The position numbers and the translations under genes were made by a program. From Gnetum montanum (lineage: Eukaryota; Streptophyta; Gnetopsida; Gnetales; Gnetaceae), in assembly GCA_015680685.1 (NCBI GenBank), contig MNCI01002833.1:81840-145839 (forward strand): DNA of 64,000 nucleotides. Reading direction: 5' to 3'. How positions within the stretch are numbered: the first letter of the stretch is position 1; each line of letters opens with the position of its first letter. The notes beneath the pieces were generated by a model. That model was not told the origin of the DNA. It did not search any database and saw only the letters and a program-made list of their open reading frames with translations. Below, piece by piece: positions 33,501 through 44,079 of this stretch.

Positions 33501-35943
33501 TGGACTTGGATGTGCTTGAAAACACTTGAGCCTATGTTCTCATGATTGGGGGCTTCTGATGCTTTGTGGATGATGGTGTGCTCTCATGATTGGTTGCTTC
33601 TAGTTTTTCTAAGAGCTATGATGTGCTCTCATGGCTTGGGACTTATTGATGCCTTTGTGGCCTATGGTTTGATTTCATGACTTGGAACTTATTGTGCCTA
33701 GCAGGCTATGGTGTCTTTCCCAATCTCCTTTGTGTACTCTATTCCTTGTGTACACTAATGTATCACACTATCTCTCCTTAATGTATTGTCCCATTTCTCT
33801 GGTGTATTGTTAGATCATGTTAGTGTCCTAACCTCTTTAGTGGGATAGTAGGGCTAAGCACTATATTACTTGGTGATTCTCTAATCCTATGAGGGGTCAT
33901 TCTCCATTCCGATGGATGCCCTCTTCAGTTCCTAAAATAATAATGCAGGTTGTATTAAGATAGTTGTTCCCTAGATGGGATCTAGGAGCAGTTGATGTTT
34001 GGGACTTATTCCTAGTAGTGGTTCCATGTTCATGAACTCTTGGGGCTTCTTTTCAAAGACAAAATGTTGTTACCCTAGTGGAATTCATGGAACCTCCTTT
34101 GTAAGGTCATGTTGTTGATGTAGCCTAAATGTATATATCTCCTTTCTTGTAAGCAAGGCATGATTTTATGTACTCTCTCTCAAATTTTGGGACTCCAAAG
34201 GGACTTCCTTGTTGGGGTTCTCTGGTAGACCATCTTTATTGTAAAGCCTTCAGGGATGAGTCATGTATTGTTTTGAGCTGGTAGTTGATGTTGGTGAAGC
34301 CCACTCTTTGTAAAACTACTCCTATAGGCAAAATGTTCTTGTTGACTTGTGTTTGTTGTTTGGGTTGGATGGTAATAGGTAGTCATTTGGCCTTGTGCAC
34401 CACAATTGTTGTAGATGGATTAGGATGTATGAAATGAAAACCTAGATCTCCTAGGCTGAAACAAAAATCCCTCTTTGTAAAATTTTGAGGGATGAACTCT
34501 TTCGCTTCTCAAGTTGTTCTTAAGGTGGAATTAAGTGTGGGTAAGACCTATAAATCGATGTCTTCCCTCTACAAGTAGCATTTTGACGATACGATTGTGT
34601 TGGCTATGTGGTTTACTTGGTTATGTATCATGGGTAACGTGCAGTTGGATTACTATACTTGCCTACTGAAGAAACCTCCCAAAAAGGATCTTTTCTTCAA
34701 GTTAAAAAATCCAATGAAAGGTGTTGATTAGGAGTTTCAATCATTTCTGACATGGCAAGAAAATTCAAATTCTTGAAACCTAGATGTTCCTTGGAGAACT
34801 CATGACCATGGTTTCCCTCAAAGATGACTCTACATGCTTCCTTAAACCAAGTGTTCAGAAAATGGTGCTTGTCCCATATCTTAGAGTGAAAAGGATAGCT
34901 TGTAAGTTGCAAATGCAGTTAATCCTTTTCCATGAATGGAACATTATGGTTTCAATCGATGATGTGGTAGTGGTTGACATGAGACATGTGTATGTAGGAT
35001 TGTCTTGGGGTTGGTTGCCCAACATATCCTCCACTTATTCTAACATTCGAGCAGGCATTCTCGATGTTGGACAATCCCAAAGGAGGTTGATGATAGTTTG
35101 TGGTTGGTATGTTATGATAGCCTCGTAGAGAAGTTTTTCAAACAAAATTTGGATCTTCTCTCTTATTGCAGAAATGGAAGTGAAATGAGAAATGTGATGC
35201 TGGTGTGTCTGCAGACAACAAGGTCAGGCTCAAAAGATCTACCCTTGTACCTTGTTTTGAAGGGAGAACATGCTCAACTCCCCTCATACCAACCTAAATA
35301 GACATGATAAAGAAAAAAAATGTGCCTAGTATAGACGCGTGAATTCAGTGCTTAATTGGTTACATTGGTGAGACCCCATGGCTCTGGATGCGAGAAGTAG
35401 AACATGGAGTTCTAGCAAGCGTGAGTTGCTTGTGGAGACATGGCTCTTTTAGAGCATGTTCTCGCTCTCAATTTTATGTTCCCAAGTCCATCACCATGGG
35501 TAGTGGCCCTAGTAAGCCCTCAAAATCGATGAAAAAAATCAAGAAAATTGATGGGTGCTAAGATGCCATTCATGAAAGAACTCGGTTGGACATGTGGAAG
35601 AAGAGTTATCTTCTTGCATAGGTATGGGGCCTACGCAAGAAGATAAGTCTCTAGACCTCATAAGGAACAGATCTAGGGGATGCCTTAGAGACGTTAGCCC
35701 TTTGGGTTGGACTACTCCCACTTGTCACATGTAGGAAAAGTCTTTGGGATTCCTCCAAGTGCCCTTTGCATTTCATGCAAGGCATTGGATGGAAGGACGT
35801 ATCAAGTGTTGGGGTTGGTACCTTTCTTCAAGCCTGGCATCAATTAAGTTGTCAAGTTGTTCGGATTGACAGATTTCCAAACCCATACTCGGAGTGTATT
35901 CTTGAAGTTATCCTAGGCTCTGCTCCAAGGACGTTGGTTCTTT
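30555..35943 (+). other. Interior of L1, no recognised proteins
   Basis: Stops are frequent in all frames. The longest open stretch on the element's sense strand is 34784-35128 (114 residues, starting MFLGELMTMV), which I do not recognise. Small repeats occur: a 27-base tandem pair at about 30829-30882 (gtggttggaaaagttgtgg twice) and a degenerate unit of about 65 bases around 33535-33715 (tctcatgattgg or tctcatggcttgg, followed by a short spacer). Confidence 0.6.
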
Positions 35944-35958
35944 TGTGTGGGGGAGGAT
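35944..35958 (+). other. Polypurine tract of L1
   Basis: tgtgtgggggaggat lies just before the 3' LTR start tgagagatg. Confidence 0.75.
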
Positions 35959-35960
35959 TG

Positions 35961-36542
35961 TGAGAGATGTCTTAGAGTAGTGGTTCTCCTAGGCTCTCCC
36001 CATGGTTTGAGGTCCATGGAACACTCTGAGGCACCCTTGGGTGACTCTCAAATGTTAGAAAACCCATCCTGGCTTGGCGATACCAAGCCAGCAGCAGGGT
36101 ACCCTCTTGTTGCAACTCTCTCTAAGTTCTCTTCATACTACCCTCACTTGGAGAACTGCATGGCCTTGATTCTACAATGGGCATAGATATGTAGGTAGCA
36201 AGGACTCGACAATTCTGATGTGGGGCCAAGCCAAACCTTGTACTAGATTATGAGGGTTCTGGGGGTGAGGCACCTCCCCTTGTAGATGCATTGTTTTCCC
36301 TTCCACTGATGTTGTCTACAGGGTTGCTTATGTGCTTGTTTACAAGGTCCTCATTTGGAGTTAGTTGTCCTCCTTGAGGTGCATTCCCATACATATATTA
36401 AGAAGTTGTGTTGCTGCTTGCACTCTTTTTTGGGTTGCTTGCTTGTTAGAGGCATATTCCCTATGTCTCCTGCCCCAAATCTACTATTGGATCTTACTGA
36501 ATTCCTTGGGGTGCCGGACAACATCAGGGCAACATTGTTATA
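35961..36542 (+). repeat. 3' LTR of L1
   Basis: Pairs with 29960-30539. After 36542 a short near-repeat follows (gatatgttata). Confidence 0.88.
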
Positions 36543-36961
36543 GATATGTTATAGATACAGTTATCATTACTGTGATGTTTTGTCCTTTATTTTTAAAATT
36601 ATGATACTATCTGATTTTCCTTTCTTTCTTACTTTCTTTCTTTTTCTGGGTTGTTATTTTAACTTATATTTTAATTACCTGCACATTTTTGCCTCTTATG
36701 CTAGTTGTTGCTATGCTAAATAGCTTATTCCTTTCTGCTCTTAAATCCCATGTTCATGCATGTTTTCCCTGGTAAATCTGCCGTTGAATTTCTGTTGTTT
36801 GGTTTTTCATAATACTTAGCAATTTAAAAATAAAATGAAACACTGTTATTAAAATGTAAGGATTTTGGAAATTTGCTTTCAGATGTTTAGTGTTGGATTT
36901 TTAAATTTTTTAAAAAACATTTTAACTTGCTATTGTGGTCATAAAACTAATAAATAATTTC
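36543..36961. other. Unassigned AT-rich DNA right of L1
   Basis: Includes a tttcttt run at about 36620-36645. No coding or repeat identity. Confidence 0.45.
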
Positions 36962-37060
36962 ATTGATGCTTCCAGGAATTAAAGAAGTTAGCTTTTCTGG
37001 AAAGTAGCTTTNAGCTACTTTCCAGAAAAGCTAACTTCTTTAATTCCTGGAAGCATCAAT
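36962..37060. repeat. Perfect 48-base inverted repeat bounded by single Ns
   Basis: 36962-37009 is exactly the reverse complement of 37013-37060, with ttn between and another n at 37061. Perfect arms with N at the centre and edge point to an assembly join rather than biology. Confidence 0.85.
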
Positions 37061-37061
37061 N

Positions 37062-38229
37062 AGGAAAAATCGTCATCTACTATCTATATTTAATTTTTTA
37101 GAGTAAAGCCAAGGAAAATAGAAATTAGAAGGCAGATATCCCTGTTAGTTAACGAGTACAATGTTCTAAACACGATACTTGACAGCTGCATTGTCTTATG
37201 AGTTAACCAGATTATATAATGTTTTATAACAAACAAGGAAGCTACACACCACTTTCATAGTTTCATTAAGCCTAATAACAGTAGGAAGCAATTAACAGAG
37301 AGGTTGCTGAGAATTCCAGGTATTCCAAAGACAAACCATACCCTGCATCCCTGTTTCCTTACGGTGGCAGTGGTGGTTGTTCGGTGAAGTTGATCATCAC
37401 GGAAAATCATTGTTCAATATTATTTTCAATTTTGATGATTTCACAGGAGGAAGCCACTTCATCTCTCTTATTTTTACTCTTCCAAAAATCTTTGCAGTAC
37501 TTTTATAGAATCTCGAGCAATAATCTTTGATGAGGAAAGATTTCCTCTTAGGACCTTAGTGTCTCATGCCCCAACACATGATTTAAGAATGAACGTACAT
37601 GTTTGCATTGACTTTTGCATGGGCACACGTTTAAAAAAAATCTTTGTGCGTAGCCTCCTTGCTGGATTTAGTTCAAGTCTGGTTAACTTTAGCAACTTGT
37701 GTTTAAGTCTGTATACTTATGTCTACCGAGGGTTCGAATCCCTCTTTTCGTATCTTGTACAGCGGCTACAAAGGCAAGGCCGCCCAGGTATCTAACTACT
37801 GCCGTTGAGTGGAACTTGAGGAGAAGCACTTTAGAATCACTGTTTTAAGTTGTGGGATTTAGGTGATAGTTGGCATCTCCATAAAGGAGTCCGTTAGGTA
37901 GGCAGCAAATAATTGGTGAAATAGTTAGTCAAAAAGGCAGACATAAAAAATTTAAACTAACAATTTTTTAATTAGGTGGTAATGATTTTCTTAGTTCCAT
38001 CATGCAATATCTCAACTCCTCTTTAGTGCAATAGCTTACACATGTGATAAGCTAAGGTGTGCTTAGTACCAAGACCTCTATGACTGAAGAGGAACACTTC
38101 AAACACTTAAATCTAGCTCTAAGCATTGCTGCTACTATAGATTATGTCACAGTTTTGATAGAGGGAATTTCTCCTCGTTGTCTTGTGTATGGCTTCTTTT
38201 CAATGTAGCTCTAGAGAGGAAGATCACAA
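37062..38229. other. Unassigned DNA left of the gap
   Basis: No protein frame is recognised. It holds only the tRNA-like arm at 37728-37744. Confidence 0.45.
37728..37744 (+). other. tRNA-like T-arm / B-box (gagggttcgaatccctc)
   Basis: A perfect 5-base-pair stem encloses ttcgaat, the pattern of a tRNA T-arm and RNA polymerase III B box. The preceding 'tctaccgagggttcgaatcc' resembles the 3' half of plastid serine tRNAs. The rest of a cloverleaf is not convincing. It may be a plastid-derived tRNA fragment or a SINE remnant. Confidence 0.35.
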
Positions 38230-38793
38230 NNNNNNNNNNNNNNNNNNNNNNNNNNNNNNNNNNNNNNNNNNNNNNNNNNNNNNNNNNNNNNNNNNNNNNN
38301 NNNNNNNNNNNNNNNNNNNNNNNNNNNNNNNNNNNNNNNNNNNNNNNNNNNNNNNNNNNNNNNNNNNNNNNNNNNNNNNNNNNNNNNNNNNNNNNNNNNN
38401 NNNNNNNNNNNNNNNNNNNNNNNNNNNNNNNNNNNNNNNNNNNNNNNNNNNNNNNNNNNNNNNNNNNNNNNNNNNNNNNNNNNNNNNNNNNNNNNNNNNN
38501 NNNNNNNNNNNNNNNNNNNNNNNNNNNNNNNNNNNNNNNNNNNNNNNNNNNNNNNNNNNNNNNNNNNNNNNNNNNNNNNNNNNNNNNNNNNNNNNNNNNN
38601 NNNNNNNNNNNNNNNNNNNNNNNNNNNNNNNNNNNNNNNNNNNNNNNNNNNNNNNNNNNNNNNNNNNNNNNNNNNNNNNNNNNNNNNNNNNNNNNNNNNN
38701 NNNNNNNNNNNNNNNNNNNNNNNNNNNNNNNNNNNNNNNNNNNNNNNNNNNNNNNNNNNNNNNNNNNNNNNNNNNNNNNNNNNNNNNNNNNNN
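38230..38793. other. Assembly gap, 564 Ns
   Basis: Continuous run of n. Confidence 0.99.
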
Positions 38794-38864
38794 TCAACCT
38801 TGTAAGTGGGAAGTTCAATCTTCCAAAGATACTTAATTTTTAGACAAATTTCTATAATTTTGGG

Positions 38865-39134
38865 ATGGATATGGGTATAACAAAGAGCATGAAGGAAGTA
38901 GGAATAGATGCATGCATATCTTTCTAGGTTCTAGCAATAAATTTGATTGTGGATGAAGAAATGAAGAAAGTTCTAGACTTGTATGAGTAACAGTATAATC
39001 CATTTAAATTTCGAGAGCTAGTCTTTTCACATCTCATTATAGATGAAGTTTTGAAATATGTGTTTCATGATAATGATGTTAATCTATCCTACATTAATGT
39101 CCAAAACATTGATAAGGAAATACTCATCAAAATT
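38865..39134 (+). pseudogene. Unrecognised coding-like fragment beside the gap
   Basis: About 90 codons stay in one frame with only two stops (after ACISF and LDLYE). Readable pieces are KSMKEVGIDACISF, LAINLIVDEEMKKVLDLYE, KFRELVFSHLIIDEVLKYVF and NVQNIDKEILIKI. The hydrophobic-charged pattern looks like real protein. I do not recognise the family. The gap to the left probably holds the rest; the G6 LTR starts at about its end. Confidence 0.4.
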
Positions 39135-39834
39135 TGATGAATAATAAAAGTCTAATTTCAAAAGGGCTTGCTCAACTGTGATGTATTGATGCTGCTTACC
39201 AACTAAGCCTTTACTACATTAATGTTGATGTCGTGTTCATGCACCACTTAGTCATTAGTAAAGTTAAACTCTTGTAATTTTTTTTTGTAGCCTCGTAACA
39301 ATTAGCGAGTACCGTCAACATGAATTTGACTTGATTGTACAATGTCTTATTTGAGTAGCATTATACTTGAACATAATCTATGACCAACAATAAGATTAAG
39401 ATTGACTCATATTCATTAGAGAACTTTAACTTAGAATAGAACTTATTTTCAATGCAATTTATTTTTCATGCAGTTAGCTTAATATTTATATTTCTATGCA
39501 TATTAATCATTGATGAAATGGGTGTGACTACTTTCAAGTGTAATGTACAACCATTTGGCAACTTTGCAATGACATTGTTTGGTACACCTAGTAGTGTGTT
39601 ACCTGGTAATCCTAGTAATGGTTATAGTAGTTAAAGACATGTATGGCAAGCTAAGAATGGACACTTATCATTCTTAAGCTATTTTAGGATTTATTTTCTT
39701 GTTATTAATTAGAATAATTAATGAATAAATTTCTATGTTTCCATCCAACTTAGCCATTAGCTATACTTAACCATACATACAAAAGATGACTAAGAGTATA
39801 GCTAGAAAGATAATGATCTACGACCAACACTTAA
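39135..39834 (+). repeat. 5' LTR of G6, first part (interrupted by G4)
   Basis: It starts tgatgaataataaaag, like other LTRs of the family. It carries diverged R/U5 landmarks (aaactcttgtaattttttt at about 39269; ggtacacctagtagtgtgtt at 39581). It is cut at 39834 by G4 and resumes at 53143-53244, followed by a tRNA-Asp primer site. The start is uncertain. Confidence 0.6.
39830..39834. repeat. Target-site duplication of G4, left copy (cttaa)
   Basis: Repeated at 53138-53142. Confidence 0.9.
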
Positions 39835-40781
39835 TGATGAAGTCTTAATGTGTCACGTCGATAGGCCCCCATTGGCGTGGCCTCATCCACCAGCCCACGT
39901 CAATGGGGTTCCATTTACGTGGTGTTACCCCATCAACAAGGCTGCATCGATGTAGCGTTTGCTACATCTATGGGGCCCCATTAATGCAGTACTATAGCAA
40001 AAACTATAAATATGAGCTCCTAGCCATGTTTATGGGAATTCAAGTCATAGTAGTAGCAAAGCCCTTATAGTTTGTCTATTTGAAAGTTAGAATATTTTCC
40101 CCAAGTGCCTACAACAGGAGTCATTGAGTGTATAGATCTTTATTCGAGCAATGTTGTACCTGAACCACACTAGTTTGTACGACAATAAGGACAATCTTCT
40201 TGATAAACCTTGTAGCATTCTAGATATCTTAAATGTTTTATTTATGCATTCATTATTTTTATTAAATATTCAATCAATTAAGCTAAACTAAGCCAAATTA
40301 CACTTTAATCAATTAAGATAAATAGATCAAGTACATAGTATGAATACTTCAAGCGTAAACATGTATTCGCTTGGTAATCTTAGTAGCATTATTGCTTGGT
40401 GCACCTAGTAGCATAGCTCTTGGTAACCTAGCAGTGGATATGTGGGCTTAGGATGTGTATGGAATGTGGGACCAAATGCTTATGTTAGAAACCAATTAGT
40501 TAGTTAAATTAAATTAGTCATTAAATTGCTTCATCTCTCTCTTTAAGCATCAAAACCATAAAACACAAAATGATAAAAAATTATATGCCTCGATTACACT
40601 TAACCACACCCTTGTACTTCACAATTATAATTGGGAAGATAAAAATTGACCTTAGGACAAGATTCACTTCCTAGAAGACTAGTGTACCAGAAACTAGAGA
40701 GTCCAAAAAATTCAATTGAATCATGCGTGAATGCTTTGTGAATCATATGGTTGGGCGTAGGGGTACCTTCACTACTCATCA
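39835..40781 (+). repeat. 5' LTR of G4
   Basis: The 947-base LTR runs from TGATGAAG to actcatca. U3 (about 39850-39990) is dense in short repeats built on ccccattg/caatgggg and cctcat. The TATA box is at 40005-40012. The R/U5 part matches G2. Confidence 0.92.
40005..40012 (+). promoter_or_regulatory. TATA box of G4 5' LTR
   Basis: tataaata in the context aaactataaatatgagctcc; decayed to gataaata at 52351-52358 in the 3' LTR. Confidence 0.7.
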
Positions 40782-40782
40782 T

Positions 40783-40800
40783 TAGCACCATTGCTGGGAT
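40783..40800 (+). other. Primer-binding site of G4 (tRNA-Asp type)
   Basis: tagcaccattgctgggat matches 12 of 18 bases of TGGCGCCGTTGCCGGGGA. Five of the six mismatches are transitions. Confidence 0.8.
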
Positions 40801-40859
40801 CTCTGTTTGTTGAACATGCGCTATCTAGTTTAGTGGATATAATTAATATTTTTGGATGA

Positions 40860-43250
40860 ACCCCAAGGTCAACATCATTTCCAAATAACATAACTACAAG
40901 AGCACACTAATATTTTATTATTTGCAAAATGTCTTATTCTCACAAGTGAAATGATACAAAACCACTAGTCTCATAAGAGTGCAAAGTGATATATACTCAT
41001 CTAGATGAGTATGTGCCTGAACTCACCTTCATCCTACATCAGGATGAGTAATTGGGATGGTGTGATATGGAAGACAACATTGTATTACCCTCTGATTGAT
41101 CTGTGCCAAGAAGCTGCTTTAAACTCTAAAGAAGTTAGGCATCTTAGATCTTCAAGAGGAATATGTTGTAAATGGTTATGACACTCGAGACTACCATCCT
41201 ACTAACACACAATGTAGGCAAGATTGACATCAAGAGAGGCATCATGTGGATGTTAAGAAGAAACAGTTCACTAATCCCTTGTTCCTACTAAACCAACATG
41301 ACAACAAGAACCTTGCCTCTGAGGGCTCTTAGCATGAAGATTCTCTTCCCTTTGTTACTAGTGACAAGGGTGTAACCATGAATTTGCAATCTACAATTCA
41401 CAATTCAGGTTCAAGAAAAGACAGCAATCAAGGTAAGGAGTCAAACAAGCATCAAGATGATACAAAAATAATGAAGGTGGCTATGATAACTGAAGGGGGG
41501 TTGGTAGATACCATGGTGGTGGTAGTCCTCCTCCCTCTTCATCTTCTTCATCTATATCTCTTCTTCTTCTTTTAATTTTGAGAAATGCCACAGAATAATC
41601 AACCATGATGGAGATGAGAATTGAGGCAATAACACTAATCACCATGCCCATAATAATCAAAGTGATAATAGAGGACATTATCTATGATAATGAAATGCTA
41701 AAGATGATGAGCCTTTGTTAGCATCTTGAAGCATGCTTAACATTGTAGAGTTAGTTAAGATCCCAACTAGGCATATGAAGGATAGTCAAATCAAACACTT
41801 AGACATTAATAATATCCCAATACTTGAGGGGGGATATAACTCTAATTCGCAAAAACATCTATAAGTTTTTCATGATGTCTATGCCTTGCAGAACATTGAA
41901 AATGATTGGCAAAAACTCAAACTCTTCCTTAGGACACTCATCAAAGAAGTTAAAATATGGTACTGGTCCTTGCAGCTGGAATCTATCCACCAATGGAGTA
42001 CAATGCTAAAGCTATTTAATGACAAATATCAAAAGTACTCTAGAGTGTTCAACCTAAGAAGGTAAATCCAAGGCTAGAAATAGGGAACACATGAACCCTT
42101 GGATGCCTCCATGAGCAAATACTATTCTCTCTTACATTGATGCCCTAGCCATGGTTATTATTAGAGGAAACAACTCCACCACATCATAGATGGGCTCAAA
42201 GCAAAAACCAAAAAAACTCTTGGCATTTATGCCCAAGGGAGATTATCTAAACTAAGAACTCATTAAATCCAAAGGATAATAGAGTAGGTAGCAAAACAAG
42301 AAGGTGAGTTGCAAAAAAGGGAAAGTGTAGAAGAATATAATAGGGACCCTTCCATCAGAAAATAGGAGGTCCAATTCCATGATGAGGAGGAGTTATGAGT
42401 GGTGAACAGGAAAACCTTATCCATGCAAAAAATATAATTCTAATATTTCAGAAAAGGTTGATAAATTATGGGACTCTTTGAATGAGAAATTTGAAACTAC
42501 TATGAAGATTGCTAAAGAATCCAAAGAGCAAAATAATCATTGTAACTATAGATGGCAAAAAGATGTTGAATGTGCCCACCAAAGAGGTAAGGGCAAAGTT
42601 GCTATAGTAGAAGAAGTTGTGAATATAGAATTTAACAATGATGTTGGTTGTGACATTTGTTAATATGAACATCCTAAGGGATGTTACCTTGTGGTGTCAC
42701 ACCTACAAGAGTCTGGGGTGTACGCATTAAATCCTTGACTAACATAGAGGCAAGAACCCAGATGATTGCCTTATCCTTAAGGCAATCCAACATACTTCCA
42801 CTAGCAACAACAAACTTACTACCCAAGTGGAGCTCCACTACAACCATATGAATAATATCAATAGTGACATCAATCACAGTTGTGAGGAATGCCATCACCA
42901 AGATAGTAATACCCTTATAAGCAGTTGGATTCATATAGGTACTATGTTAGGAACCCATCTCTCCAAGAAGTTCTACCAACCATGTATCATTCTATAATTA
43001 CTATTACCCTCCAGAGTACCATCAAACTCATTCATCATCTACTTGAGGCAAGAACCCATATCCATACCACCCTTTGCATCCGTCTACACACATCCCTCCA
43101 CCCTCAACCTAGTTACCTCCTATTATATTTATGTAGGGAAAAATTCCTCCATAGTTTTAGTAACAAAATGCTATGAGGGCTATACATTCAAAATTGGTTT
43201 TCCAGCTGAGTGGTTCAGATAATCGATCCAAGAAATGATCCTTTTTTCGA
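40860..43250 (+). pseudogene. gag remnant of G4 with Pro/His-rich linker
   Basis: The capsid region is at about 41730-42065 (MLNIVELVKIPTRHMKD, LKLFLRTLIKEVKIWYWSLQ, TMLKLFNDKYQKYSRVFNLR). The next helical part includes LGIYAQGRLSKLRTH and GELQKRESVEEYNRDPSIRK. The zinc-knuckle-like motif at 42649-42684 keeps both Cys pairs and His (CDIC-YEHPKGC, one codon turned into TAA). 42960-43130 codes a Pro/Tyr/His/Ser-rich linker. Stops at former Gln codons are common. Confidence 0.8.
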
Positions 43251-43328
43251 CCCAAAAACCTTTGCTCCTCTACATCAAACACATTCGAGTGTCCTTCAAC
43301 CCAAATTCCACCTCAAATCCACATTGTA

Positions 43329-43922
43329 ATGTTAACTCATGTTGTTTCCAATTGGATTAAGGTTGGTAATTTTCTCATGAAAAGATTTGACTTGGGAAGT
43401 CGACTCATCTACTTACATTTCGCTGAACATGAGCCATGTAAGGCTCTTCTTGATTCTGGTATTGGTGTTATTCTCATATCCCATGACATGTACAAAGCCT
43501 GGAACCTACCACCTCTCAATAAGAGAAACATTCATTTAGAATTGGTAGGCCAATCAATCACTGTTCCTTTGGTACTAGTGAAGGACATTATGACCATAGT
43601 TTATGGGTGGTCCTATCCTATCGATTTTCTGGTGATCAAGGTGGAAAATTGTAAAGGTTACTTCCCCATCATTATGGAAAGGGCATGGTTAAGCATAGTT
43701 GATGCACATATTGGTATAAGGAACCTCTCCTTGAAAATCTCCAAGGAAAGTGAATTTGAAAGCCTAGAGAAGAAGCATATTCCATGCATTGCATACAATG
43801 ATAATGGGTGCAATTGCATGCAAAAGATCTACTCTATCAACAGTATATTGATTACAGCATGTAATCAATGTGCACAAGAAATAGATATCCAAAAGTATAT
43901 GTACATAGCAGCCACAAAATAG
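43329..43922 (+). pseudogene. Aspartic protease domain of G4 (longest open frame in the window)
   Basis: 197 codons are open without a stop. CKALLDSGIGVILIS carries the DSG active site with Asp at residue 42. Then come LELVGQSITVPLVLVKD (flap side), YPIDFLVIKVENCKGYF and IIMERAWLSIVDA, the usual strand order of a retropepsin. The C-terminal 50 residues hold three Cys (NGCNCMQ, ACNQCAQ) and lead towards reverse transcriptase. The ATG is not a real start; the domain was part of a Gag-Pol polyprotein. The fold may be intact, but the surrounding polyprotein is broken. Confidence 0.8.
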
Positions 43923-44079
43923 GAGGACACCCAATGGCCAATAGCTAACTAGAATAGTAGCACATTATGCATGGAACCTACTGAGTGCTTGACATGCACC
44001 TATGTCAAAAGCATGAATAAACTTGAGCAAGTTCATCACCAACTCTCTAATGATGAAGATGATGATACCTATTAGGAAG

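Larger units (their letters stand above)
29960..36542 (+). mobile_element. LTR element L1 lacking recognisable gag-pol (LARD-like)
   Basis: Two direct repeats of about 580 bases (29960-30539 and 35961-36542) enclose 5.4 kb. A perfect 13-base primer-binding match for initiator tRNA-Met follows the left repeat, and a purine tract precedes the right one. So it moved as an LTR retrotransposon. In the interior I find no gag, protease, reverse transcriptase, RNase H or integrase motif on either strand, unlike G1-G6 and C1, whose decayed proteins are easy to read. This fits a large non-autonomous derivative using proteins from another element. LTR ends are TG...TA rather than TG...CA. A clean target duplication is not visible; gatac (29953-29957) and gatat (36543-36547) nearly match. 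Confidence 0.75.

Noticed and set aside
37660-37752. Complete functional tRNA gene
   Set aside because: Only the T-arm is convincing; no matching acceptor stem or anticodon arm could be paired.
38147-38843. Three long open frames across the gap
   Set aside because: They consist of unknown residues from the run of Ns and have no evidence as genes.
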